DNA of 33,504 bases from Rhodovulum tesquicola (lineage in GTDB: Bacteria; Pseudomonadota; Alphaproteobacteria; Rhodobacterales; Rhodobacteraceae), in contig NZ_JAMYDV010000026.1 in NCBI RefSeq assembly GCF_024128855.1, positions 1 to 33,504 of the forward strand, read 5' to 3'. The stretch's first letter is position 1. Every line of letters begins with the position of its first letter. The position numbers and the translations under genes were made by a program. Positions 17,656 through 27,318 of this stretch are shown in pieces. The notes under the pieces are model-generated. The model did no database searches, had not been told where the DNA came from, and was given only the letters and a program-made list of their open reading frames with translations.

Positions 17656-18294
17656 ATGCTGACCGCCATCGTCGATTACGAGTCGGGCAACCTGCACTCG
17701 GCCCAGAAGGCGTTCGAGCGGGTGGCGCGCGAGACCGGTGCGGGCGAGGTCGTCGTGACCTCGGACCCCGACATGGTGCGCCGCGCCGACCGGGTGGTGC
17801 TGCCGGGCGACGGAGCTTTCCCGGCCTGCCGACGCGAATTGTTCGACCATCGCGGCCTGTTCGAGGCAATCGAGGAGGTGGTGATCGCCCGCGCCCACCC
17901 CTTTCTCGGCATCTGCATCGGAATGCAGATGATGGCAACGCGCGGGCTGGAATACGAAGAGACGCCCGGGTTCGACTGGATCGGTGGCGACGTGGTGCGC
18001 ATCATGCCCCAAGGCGCTCACATGAAGGTGCCGCATATGGGCTGGAACGATCTGGTGATCGACGCGCCCCATCCGCTGCTGGACGGCATCGCCACGGGCG
18101 AGCACGCCTATTTCGTCCATTCCTTCCAGTTCCGCGTGGCGGACCCGGCGCATTTGCTGGCCCATGTCGATTACGGCGGACCGGTTACGGCCATCGTCGG
18201 CCGCGACACCATGGTCGGCACCCAGTTCCACCCGGAGAAGAGCCAAGCCACGGGGCTAAGGCTGATCGCCAACTTCCTGGCCTGGACGCCCTGA
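17656..18294 (+). CDS. hisH: Imidazole glycerol phosphate synthase, glutaminase subunit
   Basis: A 212-residue class I glutamine amidotransferase that supplies ammonia to HisF. The nucleophile is Cys87 in FLGICIGMQ, and His192/Glu194 in TQFHPEKS complete the triad; VLPGDGAF at 48-55 forms the oxyanion strand, with Asp replacing the second Gly of the more common PGVGAF. It follows hisB closely. Its partners hisF and hisA, which usually come next in related genomes, are not downstream here: about 300 bp without a gene and then a tRNA follow. Confidence 0.96.
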   Translation: MLTAIVDYESGNLHSAQKAFERVARETGAGEVVVTSDPDMVRRADRVVLPGDGAFPACRRELFDHRGLFEAIEEVVIARAHPFLGICIGMQMMATRGLEYEETPGFDWIGGDVVRIMPQGAHMKVPHMGWNDLVIDAPHPLLDGIATGEHAYFVHSFQFRVADPAHLLAHVDYGGPVTAIVGRDTMVGTQFHPEKSQATGLRLIANFLAWTP

Positions 18295-18590
18295 GGGCAT
18301 CGACCGGTTCGACGGCCGCACCATCCATGCGTCCGAAGCACGGTGGCGGCGGTCACGCAAGTTTCCGCGGCCAGCACAACAAGCGGTTCGGGCTTTGCGC
18401 CCACCGCGCCGACCCGACCCGAAAAACGATCAATATCGACCCCGAAGACTGTCGTTGTGAACGGAAGGCGGCGACCATGCCGGTCAGGCGCATCAGGCGT
18501 GGCACACCGCGTCCGCACCATGGGCGCGTCGCATCAGTGCAGCCGGATGAACCCAGCCCGTGGCCTTGTTTTCATGTCGGCGGGAAGGGA
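18295..18590. other. Gene-free region between hisH and tRNA-Thr
   Basis: About 296 bases with no supported gene. The open frame 18327-18887 reads straight through the antisense of the tRNA and has no family features. No hisA or hisF remnant could be recognised. The place may be a rearrangement junction. Confidence 0.5.
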
Positions 18591-18665
<75 letters not shown>

Positions 18666-18883
18666 CTTCTGATCCAGTTCGCCAACCCCGATGCGATCAC
18701 GCAAAGGCGCAGGCTCCGGAACCGCCCTGCCCCGTCCAGCACCCGGCAAACCTCAGCCACATTGTGGAAGCGGCTTGCCGCCTGCGCTGCTCCAGCTTGG
18801 CGTCGGCGGCTGATTAGACGCATTCGCCCCCCGACGCAAGCGCTATCTGGACGCATTTTCACCCCTGCGCTACAGAGGACGGC

Positions 18884-19038
18884 ATGAATGGAAAACCCCC
18901 GAAAAATGCCTCCGACACGGCGGGCAAGGCGCGCGACGAGCGGCTGAAACAGGCGCTGAAGGCGAACCTGACCCGGCGCAAGGCGCAGGCGCGCGCGCGG
19001 GGGGCCAACAAGGCCGAGGGGCAGAAAGAGCAGGGCTG

Positions 19039-19039
<1 letters not shown>
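18884..19039 (+). CDS. Small basic conserved protein upstream of murA
   Basis: A 51-residue Lys/Arg/Ala-rich protein beginning [20 protein letters not shown]. Its core [20 protein letters not shown] recalls a short hypothetical protein found in front of murA in other Rhodobacterales. The stop overlaps the murA start by one base (TGATG), and the codon use is like that of the neighbours, both of which favour a real gene. It should be a charged single helix in the cytoplasm; function unknown. It is below common length cut-offs and easily missed. Confidence 0.75.
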
Positions 19040-20303
<1,264 letters not shown>

Positions 20304-20307
<4 letters not shown>

Positions 20308-20789
20308 CCAGACCGGACGAGGACGCGCGTTTCGCGGACGGGGCGGAGCGGCCGTTGCACCTGCTGGCGGTCGGGCCGGAAGATTTGAAGGTAATCTCGG
20401 CACTGGTGCAGGATGCGGTGCTGCCCGCAAGCGAAATGCGCTGGGACCGGCGCGGTCGGCGGCTGGCATTGCTTCTGAACCGCTTCCGCTGGGAAAGCCG
20501 CGAGGCCGCCGAGCGCCGCGGCAGCCCCTATGAGCGCGTGCAATCGGTATTGAGCATCGAGGACGTGCGCGCCGTGTCCAGCCAGGGCATTGACCGGGGC
20601 AATCCCGATCTCGTGCTGTCGCTTCTGTCGATCGGCTTCGAGCCGGGCGAGGACGGCGCGGGCCGGGTCGTCTTGACGCTGGCGGGCGATGGCGCCGTGG
20701 CGGTCGAAGTCGAGTGCCTGGAGGTGTCGCTCCACGATGTCACCCGCCCCTATCAGGCACCCTCGGGGAAGGCGCCCGACCACCCCTGA
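20304..20789 (+). CDS. DUF2948 family protein
   Basis: A 161-residue cytoplasmic protein. The segment [20 protein letters not shown], the central [21 protein letters not shown] and [14 protein letters not shown] match the DUF2948 family of alphaproteobacteria, which is commonly coded between murA and hisD. Start at 20304 overlaps the murA stop (ATGA). Function is unknown; the conserved location suggests a housekeeping role. Confidence 0.85.
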
Positions 20790-20907
20790 CGCCCCTGCCC
20801 CGGCCTGTACGCCATTGTCGTCGGGCGCTGCATGCATCCCCTTTGGGGTGTTCCCCCGGCGAAGGATTGCCGCTACACACGGGCGCGTGAGGCTCATGGG
20901 GGACGAC

Positions 20908-22218
20908 ATGCCGGTTTTCCTGGACAGTACGGCGGCGACGTTCGAGGCAGAGTTCGCCGCGCTTCTGACCGCCAAGCGCGAGGACAGCCCCGATGTGGAT
21001 GCGGTGGTCTCCGAGATCATCGCCGATGTCCGCGCGTTGGGCGATGCCGCGGTGATCGAGCTGACCGCGCGCTTCGACCGGCTGGCGCTCAGCCCCGAGA
21101 CGCTGGCCTTTTCCCCCGAAGAGATCGAGCGTGAATGTGCGAAGGTGCCCGCCGCCGAGCGCGAGGCACTGGAACGCGCGGCCGAGCGCATCCGCGCCTA
21201 TCACGTCCGCCAGATGCCCGAGGACGTGCAATGGACCGACCCCGAGGGCGCGACGCTGGGCTGGCGCTGGACGCCGGTCACGGCGGCGGGCCTTTACGTG
21301 CCGGGGGGGCTGGCCTCCTATCCCTCGTCGGTCCTGATGAACGCGATCCCCGCCCATGTCGCGGGCGTCGAGCGGCTGGTGATCTGCGCGCCCACGCCCG
21401 ATGGCAAGGTCAATCCGCTGGTGCTGCTGGCCGCGCGGCTGTCGGGGGTGGACACGGTCTATCGCATCGGCGGCGCGCAGGCGATCGCGGCCATGGCCTA
21501 CGGCACGCAGACGATCCGGCCCGTCGACAAGATCACCGGCCCCGGCAACGCCTATGTGGCGGCGGCCAAGCGGCGGGTGTTCGGCAAGGTGGGCATCGAC
21601 ATGATCGCGGGGCCGTCGGAAATCCTGGTGATCGCGGACCGCGACAACGACCCCGACTGGCTGGCGCTGGATCTCCTGTCCCAGGCCGAGCACGACGAAA
21701 GCGCGCAGGCGATCCTGATCACCGACGACGCGGCGTTCGGCCGGGCGGTGGCGACGGCGGTGGACAAGCGGCTGGAAACGCTGGAACGTCGCGCCATCGC
21801 CGGGGCAAGCTGGCGCGATTTCGGTGCGATCATCACCGTGCGCGACCTGGACGAAGCGGCCGAGCTGTCCAATCGCGTCGCGCCCGAGCACCTGGAACTC
21901 TGCGTGGCCGACGCCGATGCGCTGGCGGCGAAGATCACCCATGCCGGTGCGATCTTCCTCGGCGCCTGGACGCCCGAGGCGATCGGCGATTATGTCGGCG
22001 GCCCGAACCACGTCCTGCCCACCGCGCGTTCGGCCCGGTTCTCGTCCGGGCTGTCGGTTCTGGATTTCATGAAACGAACAACGATCGCCCGCATGACGCC
22101 TGCCGCCCTCAAGGCGATTGGCGCTGCCGCAGAGACGCTTGCCATTTCGGAAAGCCTTGAGGCGCATGGGCTTTCCGTCCGCGCGCGGCTTGACCGATTG
22201 AACGAGGACCGGCCATGA
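20908..22218 (+). CDS. hisD: Histidinol dehydrogenase
   Basis: A 436-residue enzyme for the last two steps of histidine synthesis (histidinol to histidine with two NAD+). Zinc ligands are visible: Gln259 and His262 in SQAEHDES, and Asp361 in GDYVGGPNHVLPT; the acid/base pair Glu327/His328 lies in VAPEHLEL. The ATG at 20908 (MPVFLDSTAA) is chosen because of GGGGGA before it and because this N-terminus fits the family; an ATG four codons earlier is possible. The UPF0262 gene follows with an ATGA overlap. It sits apart from hisBH. Confidence 0.97.
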   Translation: MPVFLDSTAATFEAEFAALLTAKREDSPDVDAVVSEIIADVRALGDAAVIELTARFDRLALSPETLAFSPEEIERECAKVPAAEREALERAAERIRAYHVRQMPEDVQWTDPEGATLGWRWTPVTAAGLYVPGGLASYPSSVLMNAIPAHVAGVERLVICAPTPDGKVNPLVLLAARLSGVDTVYRIGGAQAIAAMAYGTQTIRPVDKITGPGNAYVAAAKRRVFGKVGIDMIAGPSEILVIADRDNDPDWLALDLLSQAEHDESAQAILITDDAAFGRAVATAVDKRLETLERRAIAGASWRDFGAIITVRDLDEAAELSNRVAPEHLELCVADADALAAKITHAGAIFLGAWTPEAIGDYVGGPNHVLPTARSARFSSGLSVLDFMKRTTIARMTPAALKAIGAAAETLAISESLEAHGLSVRARLDRLNEDRP

Positions 22219-22700
22219 CCCTCGCCCGTCTGATCCATGTGGAACTGGACGATTCGAACCTGCCGCCGCCGACGCCGGAAATCGAGCAGGAACGCAAGGT
22301 CGCGCTGTTCGACCTGATGGAGGACAATTCCTTCGCGCTGCCCGGGCGCGACGACCGGCCTGCGCCGGACGGCCCCTACCGGCTGGTGCTGTCGATCCGG
22401 GAAAAGCGGCTGGTCTTCGACGTGCGCACCGAAACCGGCGATCCCGCGGCCGAATTCCACCTGTCGCTCTCGCCCTTCCGGCAGGCGGTCAAGGATTACT
22501 GGCAGATCTGCGAAAGCTATTTCGAGGCGGTCAAACGCCTGCCCCCCAGCCAGATCGAGGCCATCGACATGGCCCGGCGCGGCATCCACAACGAGGGTGC
22601 GCGTATCCTTCAGGAACGGCTGGACGGCAAGGCGGAACTGGATATCGACACCGCCCGGCGGCTGTTCACCCTGGTCTGCGTGCTGCATTTCGGGGGCTGA
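22215..22700 (+). CDS. UPF0262 family protein
   Basis: A 161-residue protein with the UPF0262 hallmarks: RLIHVELDDSN near the start, QERKVALFDLMEDNSF, a central VLSIREKRLVFDV strand and the helix AIDMARRGIHNEGARIL. This family is nearly restricted to alphaproteobacteria and is normally coded right after hisD, as here (ATGA overlap). No function is established. Confidence 0.92.
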   Translation: MTLARLIHVELDDSNLPPPTPEIEQERKVALFDLMEDNSFALPGRDDRPAPDGPYRLVLSIREKRLVFDVRTETGDPAAEFHLSLSPFRQAVKDYWQICESYFEAVKRLPPSQIEAIDMARRGIHNEGARILQERLDGKAELDIDTARRLFTLVCVLHFGG

Positions 22701-22701
22701 C

Positions 22702-23169
22702 TTGGCCAGGCCGCTTCCCTCGTCGATCCTGTTCTGCTGCGATCACAATTCGGTCCGTTCACCGATGGCCGAGGGGATCACGAAGAAGTTCTATGGAAGC
22801 GACACCTACGTCCAGTCCGTGGGCGTGCGCAATGACCGCGAGGTGGACGGCTTTTCGGTTGCCGTCTGCGAAGAGATCGGGGTCGAGATCGACCGTCACC
22901 AGACCCGCTCCTTCGACGAGATGGAGGAATGGGGCGACGATCTGTCAGGCTTCGACCTCATCATCGCGATGAGTCCCGCCAGCCTGCGCCGCGCGCAGGA
23001 ACTGACGCGCTACTACCATCTCGACGTGGAATACTGGCCGGTGCTGGACCCGACCGGCCTGGGCGAGACGCGCGAGGCGAAACTTGCCGCCTATCGCCAG
23101 ACACGGGACCAGATCGTCGAGCGGCTGATCGGCCGCTTCGGCCCGCCTATGCAAGGGAGAAAACCATGA
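22702..23169 (+). CDS. Low-molecular-weight protein-tyrosine-phosphatase-like protein
   Basis: A 155-residue protein if started at the TTG at 22702, one base after the UPF0262 stop. The next in-frame ATG would delete the catalytic loop, so the TTG is favoured. The P-loop is CDHNSVRS (Cys13 and Arg19, CX5R), and Asp116 in LDPTG is the general-acid aspartate. Members remove phosphate from tyrosine or, in related arsenate reductases, reduce arsenate; the DPTG loop supports phosphatase-type chemistry. The position before infA is the conserved one in this bacterial group. Confidence 0.88.
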   Translation: MARPLPSSILFCCDHNSVRSPMAEGITKKFYGSDTYVQSVGVRNDREVDGFSVAVCEEIGVEIDRHQTRSFDEMEEWGDDLSGFDLIIAMSPASLRRAQELTRYYHLDVEYWPVLDPTGLGETREAKLAAYRQTRDQIVERLIGRFGPPMQGRKP

Positions 23170-23561
23170 GCCGGGACGTCATCGAACGCTATTTCGCCGC
23201 CTTCAACGCGGGCGACACCCAAGGGATGCTGGCCGAACTGGCCGAGGATGTCGAACATCATGTCAACGAAAGCGTGATCCGCCGCGGCAAGCCCGCCTTC
23301 GCCGAGTTCTGCGCCCATATGTCCCGCTGCTACCGCGAGACCCTGACCGACATGGTGACCTTCGCGACCGAGGACGGCACGCGCGCCGCTGCCGAATATG
23401 TCGTGAACGGCACGTATCTGGAGACGGATTCGGGCCTGCCCGAGGCGCGTGGCCAGACCTATGTGCTGCCCGCGGGGTCGTTCTTCACGCTGAGGGATGG
23501 CAAGATCGCCCGCGTGACCACCTATTACAACCTTGCCGACTGGTTGAGGCAGGTGAAATGA
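23166..23561 (+). CDS. SnoaL-like / NTF2-fold protein
   Basis: A 131-residue alpha+beta barrel protein. The start ERYFAAFNAGDTQGMLAELAED and the ending FFTLRDGKIARVTTYYNLADW are typical of the SnoaL/ketosteroid-isomerase superfamily. It starts inside the phosphatase stop (ATGA) and its own stop overlaps the GNAT start. Members include isomerases, hydrolases and binding proteins, so no reaction can be assigned. It is the first of three genes that look inserted between the phosphatase and infA. Confidence 0.82.
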   Translation: MSRDVIERYFAAFNAGDTQGMLAELAEDVEHHVNESVIRRGKPAFAEFCAHMSRCYRETLTDMVTFATEDGTRAAAEYVVNGTYLETDSGLPEARGQTYVLPAGSFFTLRDGKIARVTTYYNLADWLRQVK

Positions 23562-24145
23562 GCCTGGATTTCCGGGTGCTGACGGGGCCGGAGGTCGAGG
23601 CCGCCCTCGACGATCTGGCCGCGTTGCGCATCCGGGTGTTCCGCGACTGGCCCTATCTCTACGATGGCGATCCGGCCTATGAACGGCGCTATCTGGCCAG
23701 CTATCGCGACAATCCGCGCGCGATCCTCGTTGTGGCCTTCGATGGCGGCCGGATCGTCGGCGCCTCGACCGGCACACCGCTGGAGGATCATTACGACGAT
23801 TTCGCGGCGGCCTTTGCGGGCACGGGCTACGATCTGGCCGAGATCTTCTATTGTGCCGAAAGCGTGCTCCTGCCCGAGTATCGCGGGCAGGGGGCGGGGC
23901 ATGCCTTCTTCGCCGCGCGCGAGGATCACGGTCGCCGCCTGGGCCGCCGGTTCTGCACCTTTTGCAGCGTGCTGCGCCCGGCCGATCACCCGCTGAAACC
24001 TGCCGACTATCGCCCGCTCGATGCCTTCTGGACGAAGCGCGGCTATGAGCGGCTCGATGCCGTGGTCGCGCAATTCGAGTGGAAGGATATCGACCAGCCC
24101 GGCCCCACAAGCCACGACCTGCAATTCTGGATCAAGCCGCTATGA
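23558..24145 (+). CDS. GNAT family N-acetyltransferase
   Basis: A 195-residue acetyltransferase. The acetyl-CoA-binding motif A is LLPEYRGQGAGHAFFAARED (RGQGAG pyrophosphate loop), preceded by the beta-4 strand with IFYCAESV. A Pro/Tyr-rich region (ADHPLKPADYRPLDAFW) shapes the acceptor site, and the C-terminal FWTKRGYERLD is the usual GNAT end. It is coupled to both neighbours by ATGA overlaps. GNAT and carbon-nitrogen hydrolase domains occur fused elsewhere, which suggests a shared small-molecule substrate. Confidence 0.85.
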   Translation: MSLDFRVLTGPEVEAALDDLAALRIRVFRDWPYLYDGDPAYERRYLASYRDNPRAILVVAFDGGRIVGASTGTPLEDHYDDFAAAFAGTGYDLAEIFYCAESVLLPEYRGQGAGHAFFAAREDHGRRLGRRFCTFCSVLRPADHPLKPADYRPLDAFWTKRGYERLDAVVAQFEWKDIDQPGPTSHDLQFWIKPL

Positions 24146-25035
24146 GGATCGCCGCCGCCGCCTGGCCCATCGACTGGCACGACAGTTGGGCCAGCTACGA
24201 GGACAAGCTGTCCCGTTGGGTGGCAGAGGCCGCGGGTCAGCGAGCGGACCTGCTGGTCTTCCCCGAATACGGCGCGATGGAACTGGCCTCGCTTGCCGGG
24301 CCAGAGGCGGCGGCGGACCTGGAACGGTCGCTTCGTGCCGTCGCGGATCGGGTCGAGGCCGCGGATGCGCTGCATGCCCGGCTGGCGATTTCGCATGGTG
24401 TCCACATCCTCGCCGCGAGTGCCCCGGTCTGGCGGGGTGAGCGGCCGGTGAATCGCGCGCGGCTCTTCGGACCCGGCGGACAGGTCGGCTATCAGGACAA
24501 GCAGATCATGACCCGCTTCGAACGCGAGACCTGGGATGTCCACCCCGGCGGCCCGCTGACCCTGTTCGAGACCCGGCTGGGAAAGATCGGCGTGCTGATC
24601 TGCTATGATTCCGAATTCCCGCTCTTGGCGCGCGCCATGGTCGCGGCGGGGGCCGAAATCCTCCTGGTGCCGTCCTGCACCGATGCGCTGGCGGGCTATT
24701 GGCGGGTGCGCGTGGGTGCCATGGCCCGCGCGCTGGAGGGCCAGTGCGTCGTCGTGCAGGCCCCCACCGTGGGCACCGCCGCATGGTGCCCGGCCGTCGA
24801 CGAAAATGTCGGCGCGGCGGCGATTTACGGTCCGCCCGACCTGGGCTTTCCGCCGACCGGCGTGCTGGCCGAGGGGGCCCTGAACGCTCCCGGCTGGGTC
24901 TATGGCGAAGCTGACCGCGATACCATCGCCCGTGTCCGTGCCGAAGGGGCGGTGCTGAATGCCGCGCATTGGCCCGAGCAGGACGCGCGCACAGCACCTG
25001 TCGTTTCCGTGCAGTTCGATGCATTTACGACTTGA
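24142..25035 (+). CDS. Carbon-nitrogen hydrolase (nitrilase superfamily amidohydrolase)
   Basis: A 297-residue cytoplasmic enzyme with the full Glu-Lys-Cys triad: Glu42 in [12 protein letters not shown], Lys120 in [13 protein letters not shown] and Cys154 in [10 protein letters not shown]. It hydrolyses an amide or nitrile carbon-nitrogen bond; the NIT branch cannot be fixed by eye. The start at 24142 overlaps the GNAT stop (ATGA), and there is no other good start. A hairpin follows before infA, so the operon may end or pause here. Confidence 0.9.
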   Translation: MRIAAAAWPIDWHDSWASYEDKLSRWVAEAAGQRADLLVFPEYGAMELASLAGPEAAADLERSLRAVADRVEAADALHARLAISHGVHILAASAPVWRGERPVNRARLFGPGGQVGYQDKQIMTRFERETWDVHPGGPLTLFETRLGKIGVLICYDSEFPLLARAMVAAGAEILLVPSCTDALAGYWRVRVGAMARALEGQCVVVQAPTVGTAAWCPAVDENVGAAAIYGPPDLGFPPTGVLAEGALNAPGWVYGEADRDTIARVRAEGAVLNAAHWPEQDARTAPVVSVQFDAFTT

Positions 25036-25048
25036 AATATGAACGGAT

Positions 25049-25071
25049 CGGGCGCATCTACTTGGCGCCCG
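25049..25071 (+). terminator. Hairpin between the carbon-nitrogen hydrolase gene and infA
   Basis: CGGGCGC (25049-25055) and GCGCCCG (25065-25071) form a perfect 7-bp stem with a 9-base loop. There is no T-tract; it may be a weak terminator or part of the infA leader. Confidence 0.4.
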
Positions 25072-25103
25072 CGAAAAGCCGGGTAACCTTCGATGGAGTG
25101 TTC

Positions 25104-25322
25104 ATGGCCAAGGAAGAAATGCTCGAATTCCCCGGCGTCGTGAAGGAACTCCTGCCGAACGCGACATTCCGGGTCGAGCTTGAGAACGGCCATGAGATCA
25201 TCGCGCACACGGCAGGCAAGATGCGCAAGAACCGCATCCGCGTTCTGGCCGGCGACCGGGTTCAGGTCGAGATGACCCCCTACGATCTGACCAAGGGTCG
25301 GATCAACTACCGCTTCAAGTAA
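25104..25322 (+). CDS. infA: Translation initiation factor IF-1
   Basis: A 72-residue OB-fold protein, the standard IF-1 length. [20 protein letters not shown], then [20 protein letters not shown] and the end [14 protein letters not shown] are unmistakable. It binds the 30S A site during initiation. GGAG lies 5 bases before the ATG; the in-frame extension upstream overlaps the preceding gene and is not part of IF-1. One base separates its stop from the TTG start of maf. Confidence 0.98.
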   Translation: MAKEEMLEFPGVVKELLPNATFRVELENGHEIIAHTAGKMRKNRIRVLAGDRVQVEMTPYDLTKGRINYRFK

Positions 25323-25323
25323 C

Positions 25324-25902
25324 TTGCGGCTGATCCTCGGGTCCGCCAGCCCGCGCCGCAGGGAGCTGCTGGCGCAGATCGGCGTCGTCCCCGACGCGGT
25401 GCGCGCCGCGGATATCGACGAAACGCCTGCCAAGGGCGAACTTCCCCGCCCCTATTGCGCACGCATGGCCATCGAGAAGGCCCGCGCGGTCGAGGCCGCC
25501 GAGGACGACCTGGTCCTCTGTGCCGACACGACCGTGGCACTGGGTCGGCGCATCCTCGGCAAGCCGGACAGCGCGGGCGAGGCGGCCGAGTTCCTGTTGG
25601 CGCTGTCGGGTCGGCGCCACCGGGTGATCACCGCCGTCGCCCTGCGCCGCGGCGACCGGGTGTGGGAGCGGGACGTGGTGACCGCGGTCAAGTTCAAGAA
25701 TCTGTCAGACACCGAACTCAACGCCTATCTCGCCTCGGGCGAATGGCAGGGCAAGGCCGGGGGCTACGGCATCCAGGGGCTGGCGGGCGCGTTCGTGCCC
25801 TGGATCAACGGATCCTTCTCGGCGGTGGTGGGCCTGCCGCTTGCGGAAACCGCGGCGCTGCTGGCGGGGGCAGGCTACCCGGTCCATGGGGGGCAGGCAT
25901 GA
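25324..25902 (+). CDS. maf: Maf-like nucleoside triphosphate pyrophosphatase
   Basis: A 192-residue Maf/YhdE-type protein. The N-terminal [18 protein letters not shown] and the central [18 protein letters not shown] are the substrate and metal-binding signatures; [10 protein letters not shown] near residue 145 is also conserved. These enzymes hydrolyse non-canonical or dTTP/UTP nucleotides to monophosphates. Translation must start at the TTG at 25324, one base after infA, because the strand that follows is the first beta strand of the fold. The stop overlaps the RNase E/G start. Confidence 0.92.
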   Translation: MRLILGSASPRRRELLAQIGVVPDAVRAADIDETPAKGELPRPYCARMAIEKARAVEAAEDDLVLCADTTVALGRRILGKPDSAGEAAEFLLALSGRRHRVITAVALRRGDRVWERDVVTAVKFKNLSDTELNAYLASGEWQGKAGGYGIQGLAGAFVPWINGSFSAVVGLPLAETAALLAGAGYPVHGGQA

Positions 25903-26942
25903 AGGGACGCAGCGTCATCCTCGACGAGATCGCGGGCCGCAAGGCCGCGGCGCTGATGGTGGACGGGCGGCTGGACGATCTGTTCATCGACCCGCCCGAC
26001 GACCGCCCCGCGCCGGGTGCCATTTTCCGCGCCGTGGTGGACCGGCAGGTCAAGGGACAGGGCGGCGTCTTCCTGCGGCTTCCCAATGGGTCCGCCTTTC
26101 TGCGTCAGGCCAAGGGCTTGCATCCCGGTCAGGGGATCCTCGTGCAGGTTTCGGGCTATGCCGAGCCCGGCAAGGCCGTGCCGGTCACGCCGCGGCTCCT
26201 GTTCAAGAGCCGGTATGCCATCGTCACGCCCGATGCGCCGGGTTTCAATGTCTCGCGCGCGATCCGCGACGAGGCCGAGCGCGACCGGCTGCTGGAAATC
26301 GCCCATGACGCCATGGCGGGCGCGATGAACCATCTGGGCCTGATCCTGCGGTCGGCCTGCGACGGCGTCGCGGTTGAGGCCATCGCCGAGGATATCGCGA
26401 TCATGCGCGGACTCGCCCGGGACATCCTGTCCGAACCGGCGGAGGGCGCGCCCGACCTGCTGCTCGACGCCCCCGACGCCCATACCCGCGCCTGGCGCGA
26501 CTGGGCCGAGCCCGACCCCGACGAGGTGATCGACCGCCCCGGGAGCTTCGCCGAGACCGGCGTTCTGGACGCGATCGCGGCGCTTGCGGGTCCCGAGCCG
26601 CTGCCCGGGGGTGGCAGCCTCTTCGTCGAGCCGACCCGCGCGCTGGTGGCCGTGGACGTGAATACCGGCCCCGACACCTCGCCCGCCGCGGGTCTCAAGG
26701 CCAACATCGCTGCGGCCCGCGCGCTGCCGCGGCTCCTGCGGCTCTGCGGTCTGGCCGGCCAGATCGTGATCGACTTCGCGCCGATGTCGAAAAAGGATCG
26801 CACGGCGCTGGACCAGATCCTGACCGCCGCCTTCCGCGCCGATCCGGTGGAAACCACGCTGGTCGGATGGACCCCGCTGGGCAACGCCGAACTGACCCGC
26901 AAGCGTGAACGCCTGCCCCTTTCCGAGGCGCTAGCCCCATGA
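25899..26942 (+). CDS. Short ribonuclease E/G family protein
   Basis: A 347-residue protein with the RNase E/G catalytic core only. Metal-binding aspartates are in [12 protein letters not shown] (Asp253) and IVIDFAPM (Asp292), matching Asp303 and Asp346 of E. coli RNase E, and an S1-like segment lies near residues 40-90. The CPxC zinc-link of RNase E and the scaffold C-terminus are missing, and it is shorter than RNase G (about 490). Two reductions, in the 5'-sensor and zinc regions, make full activity uncertain. It overlaps maf and yacG by four bases each, a conserved order. Confidence 0.85.
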   Translation: MKGRSVILDEIAGRKAAALMVDGRLDDLFIDPPDDRPAPGAIFRAVVDRQVKGQGGVFLRLPNGSAFLRQAKGLHPGQGILVQVSGYAEPGKAVPVTPRLLFKSRYAIVTPDAPGFNVSRAIRDEAERDRLLEIAHDAMAGAMNHLGLILRSACDGVAVEAIAEDIAIMRGLARDILSEPAEGAPDLLLDAPDAHTRAWRDWAEPDPDEVIDRPGSFAETGVLDAIAALAGPEPLPGGGSLFVEPTRALVAVDVNTGPDTSPAAGLKANIAAARALPRLLRLCGLAGQIVIDFAPMSKKDRTALDQILTAAFRADPVETTLVGWTPLGNAELTRKRERLPLSEALAP

Positions 26943-27121
26943 CCTGCCCGATCTGCAAGAAACCCACCGCCCCCTCGTACCGCCCGTTCTGCTCACGCCG
27001 CTGCGCCGATATCGATCTGGGCAAGTGGTTGACGGGCAGCTACGCGGTTCCCGCCGACAGCCCCGACGACTTCGACGACGCAGCGCGAGACCTGCAGGAT
27101 CCGCCGACGAAACCGCACTGA
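26939..27121 (+). CDS. yacG: DNA gyrase inhibitor YacG (zinc protein)
   Basis: A 60-residue zinc-binding protein. Cys3, Cys6, Cys18 and Cys22 form the CPIC ... CSRRC site, followed by the conserved DIDLGKWLTGSYAVP. Known YacG binds GyrB and blocks DNA binding by gyrase. It overlaps the RNase E/G stop (ATGA) and is the last gene before tRNA-Phe. Confidence 0.95.
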   Translation: MTCPICKKPTAPSYRPFCSRRCADIDLGKWLTGSYAVPADSPDDFDDAARDLQDPPTKPH

Positions 27122-27199
27122 TTTTCTGGCCGATACCCTCTGGACAGCCCCCTCTCACCCGTCTAAAAGCACGCCACCCGAAGCGTCCGCTTCACCCAT

Positions 27200-27274
27200 G
27201 CCCGGGTAGCTCAGGGGTAGAGCAGTGGATTGAAAATCCTCGTGTCGGTGGTTCGATTCCGCCCCCGGGCACCA
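27200..27274 (+). tRNA. tRNA-Phe(GAA), target of the integrated element
   Basis: Complete cloverleaf: acceptor GCCCGGG (27200-27206) with CCCGGGC (27264-27270), anticodon stem GGATT/AATCC around loop with anticodon GAA, T arm with GTTCGATTC, discriminator A and encoded CCA (27272-27274). The integrase gene begins its 3' end 45 bases away, so the tRNA 3' end is the probable attachment site. Confidence 0.96.
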
Positions 27275-27318
27275 CTTAACAAGCTGAAATGGTTGGTTTT
27301 TGTGGTCATGTCTGGTCC

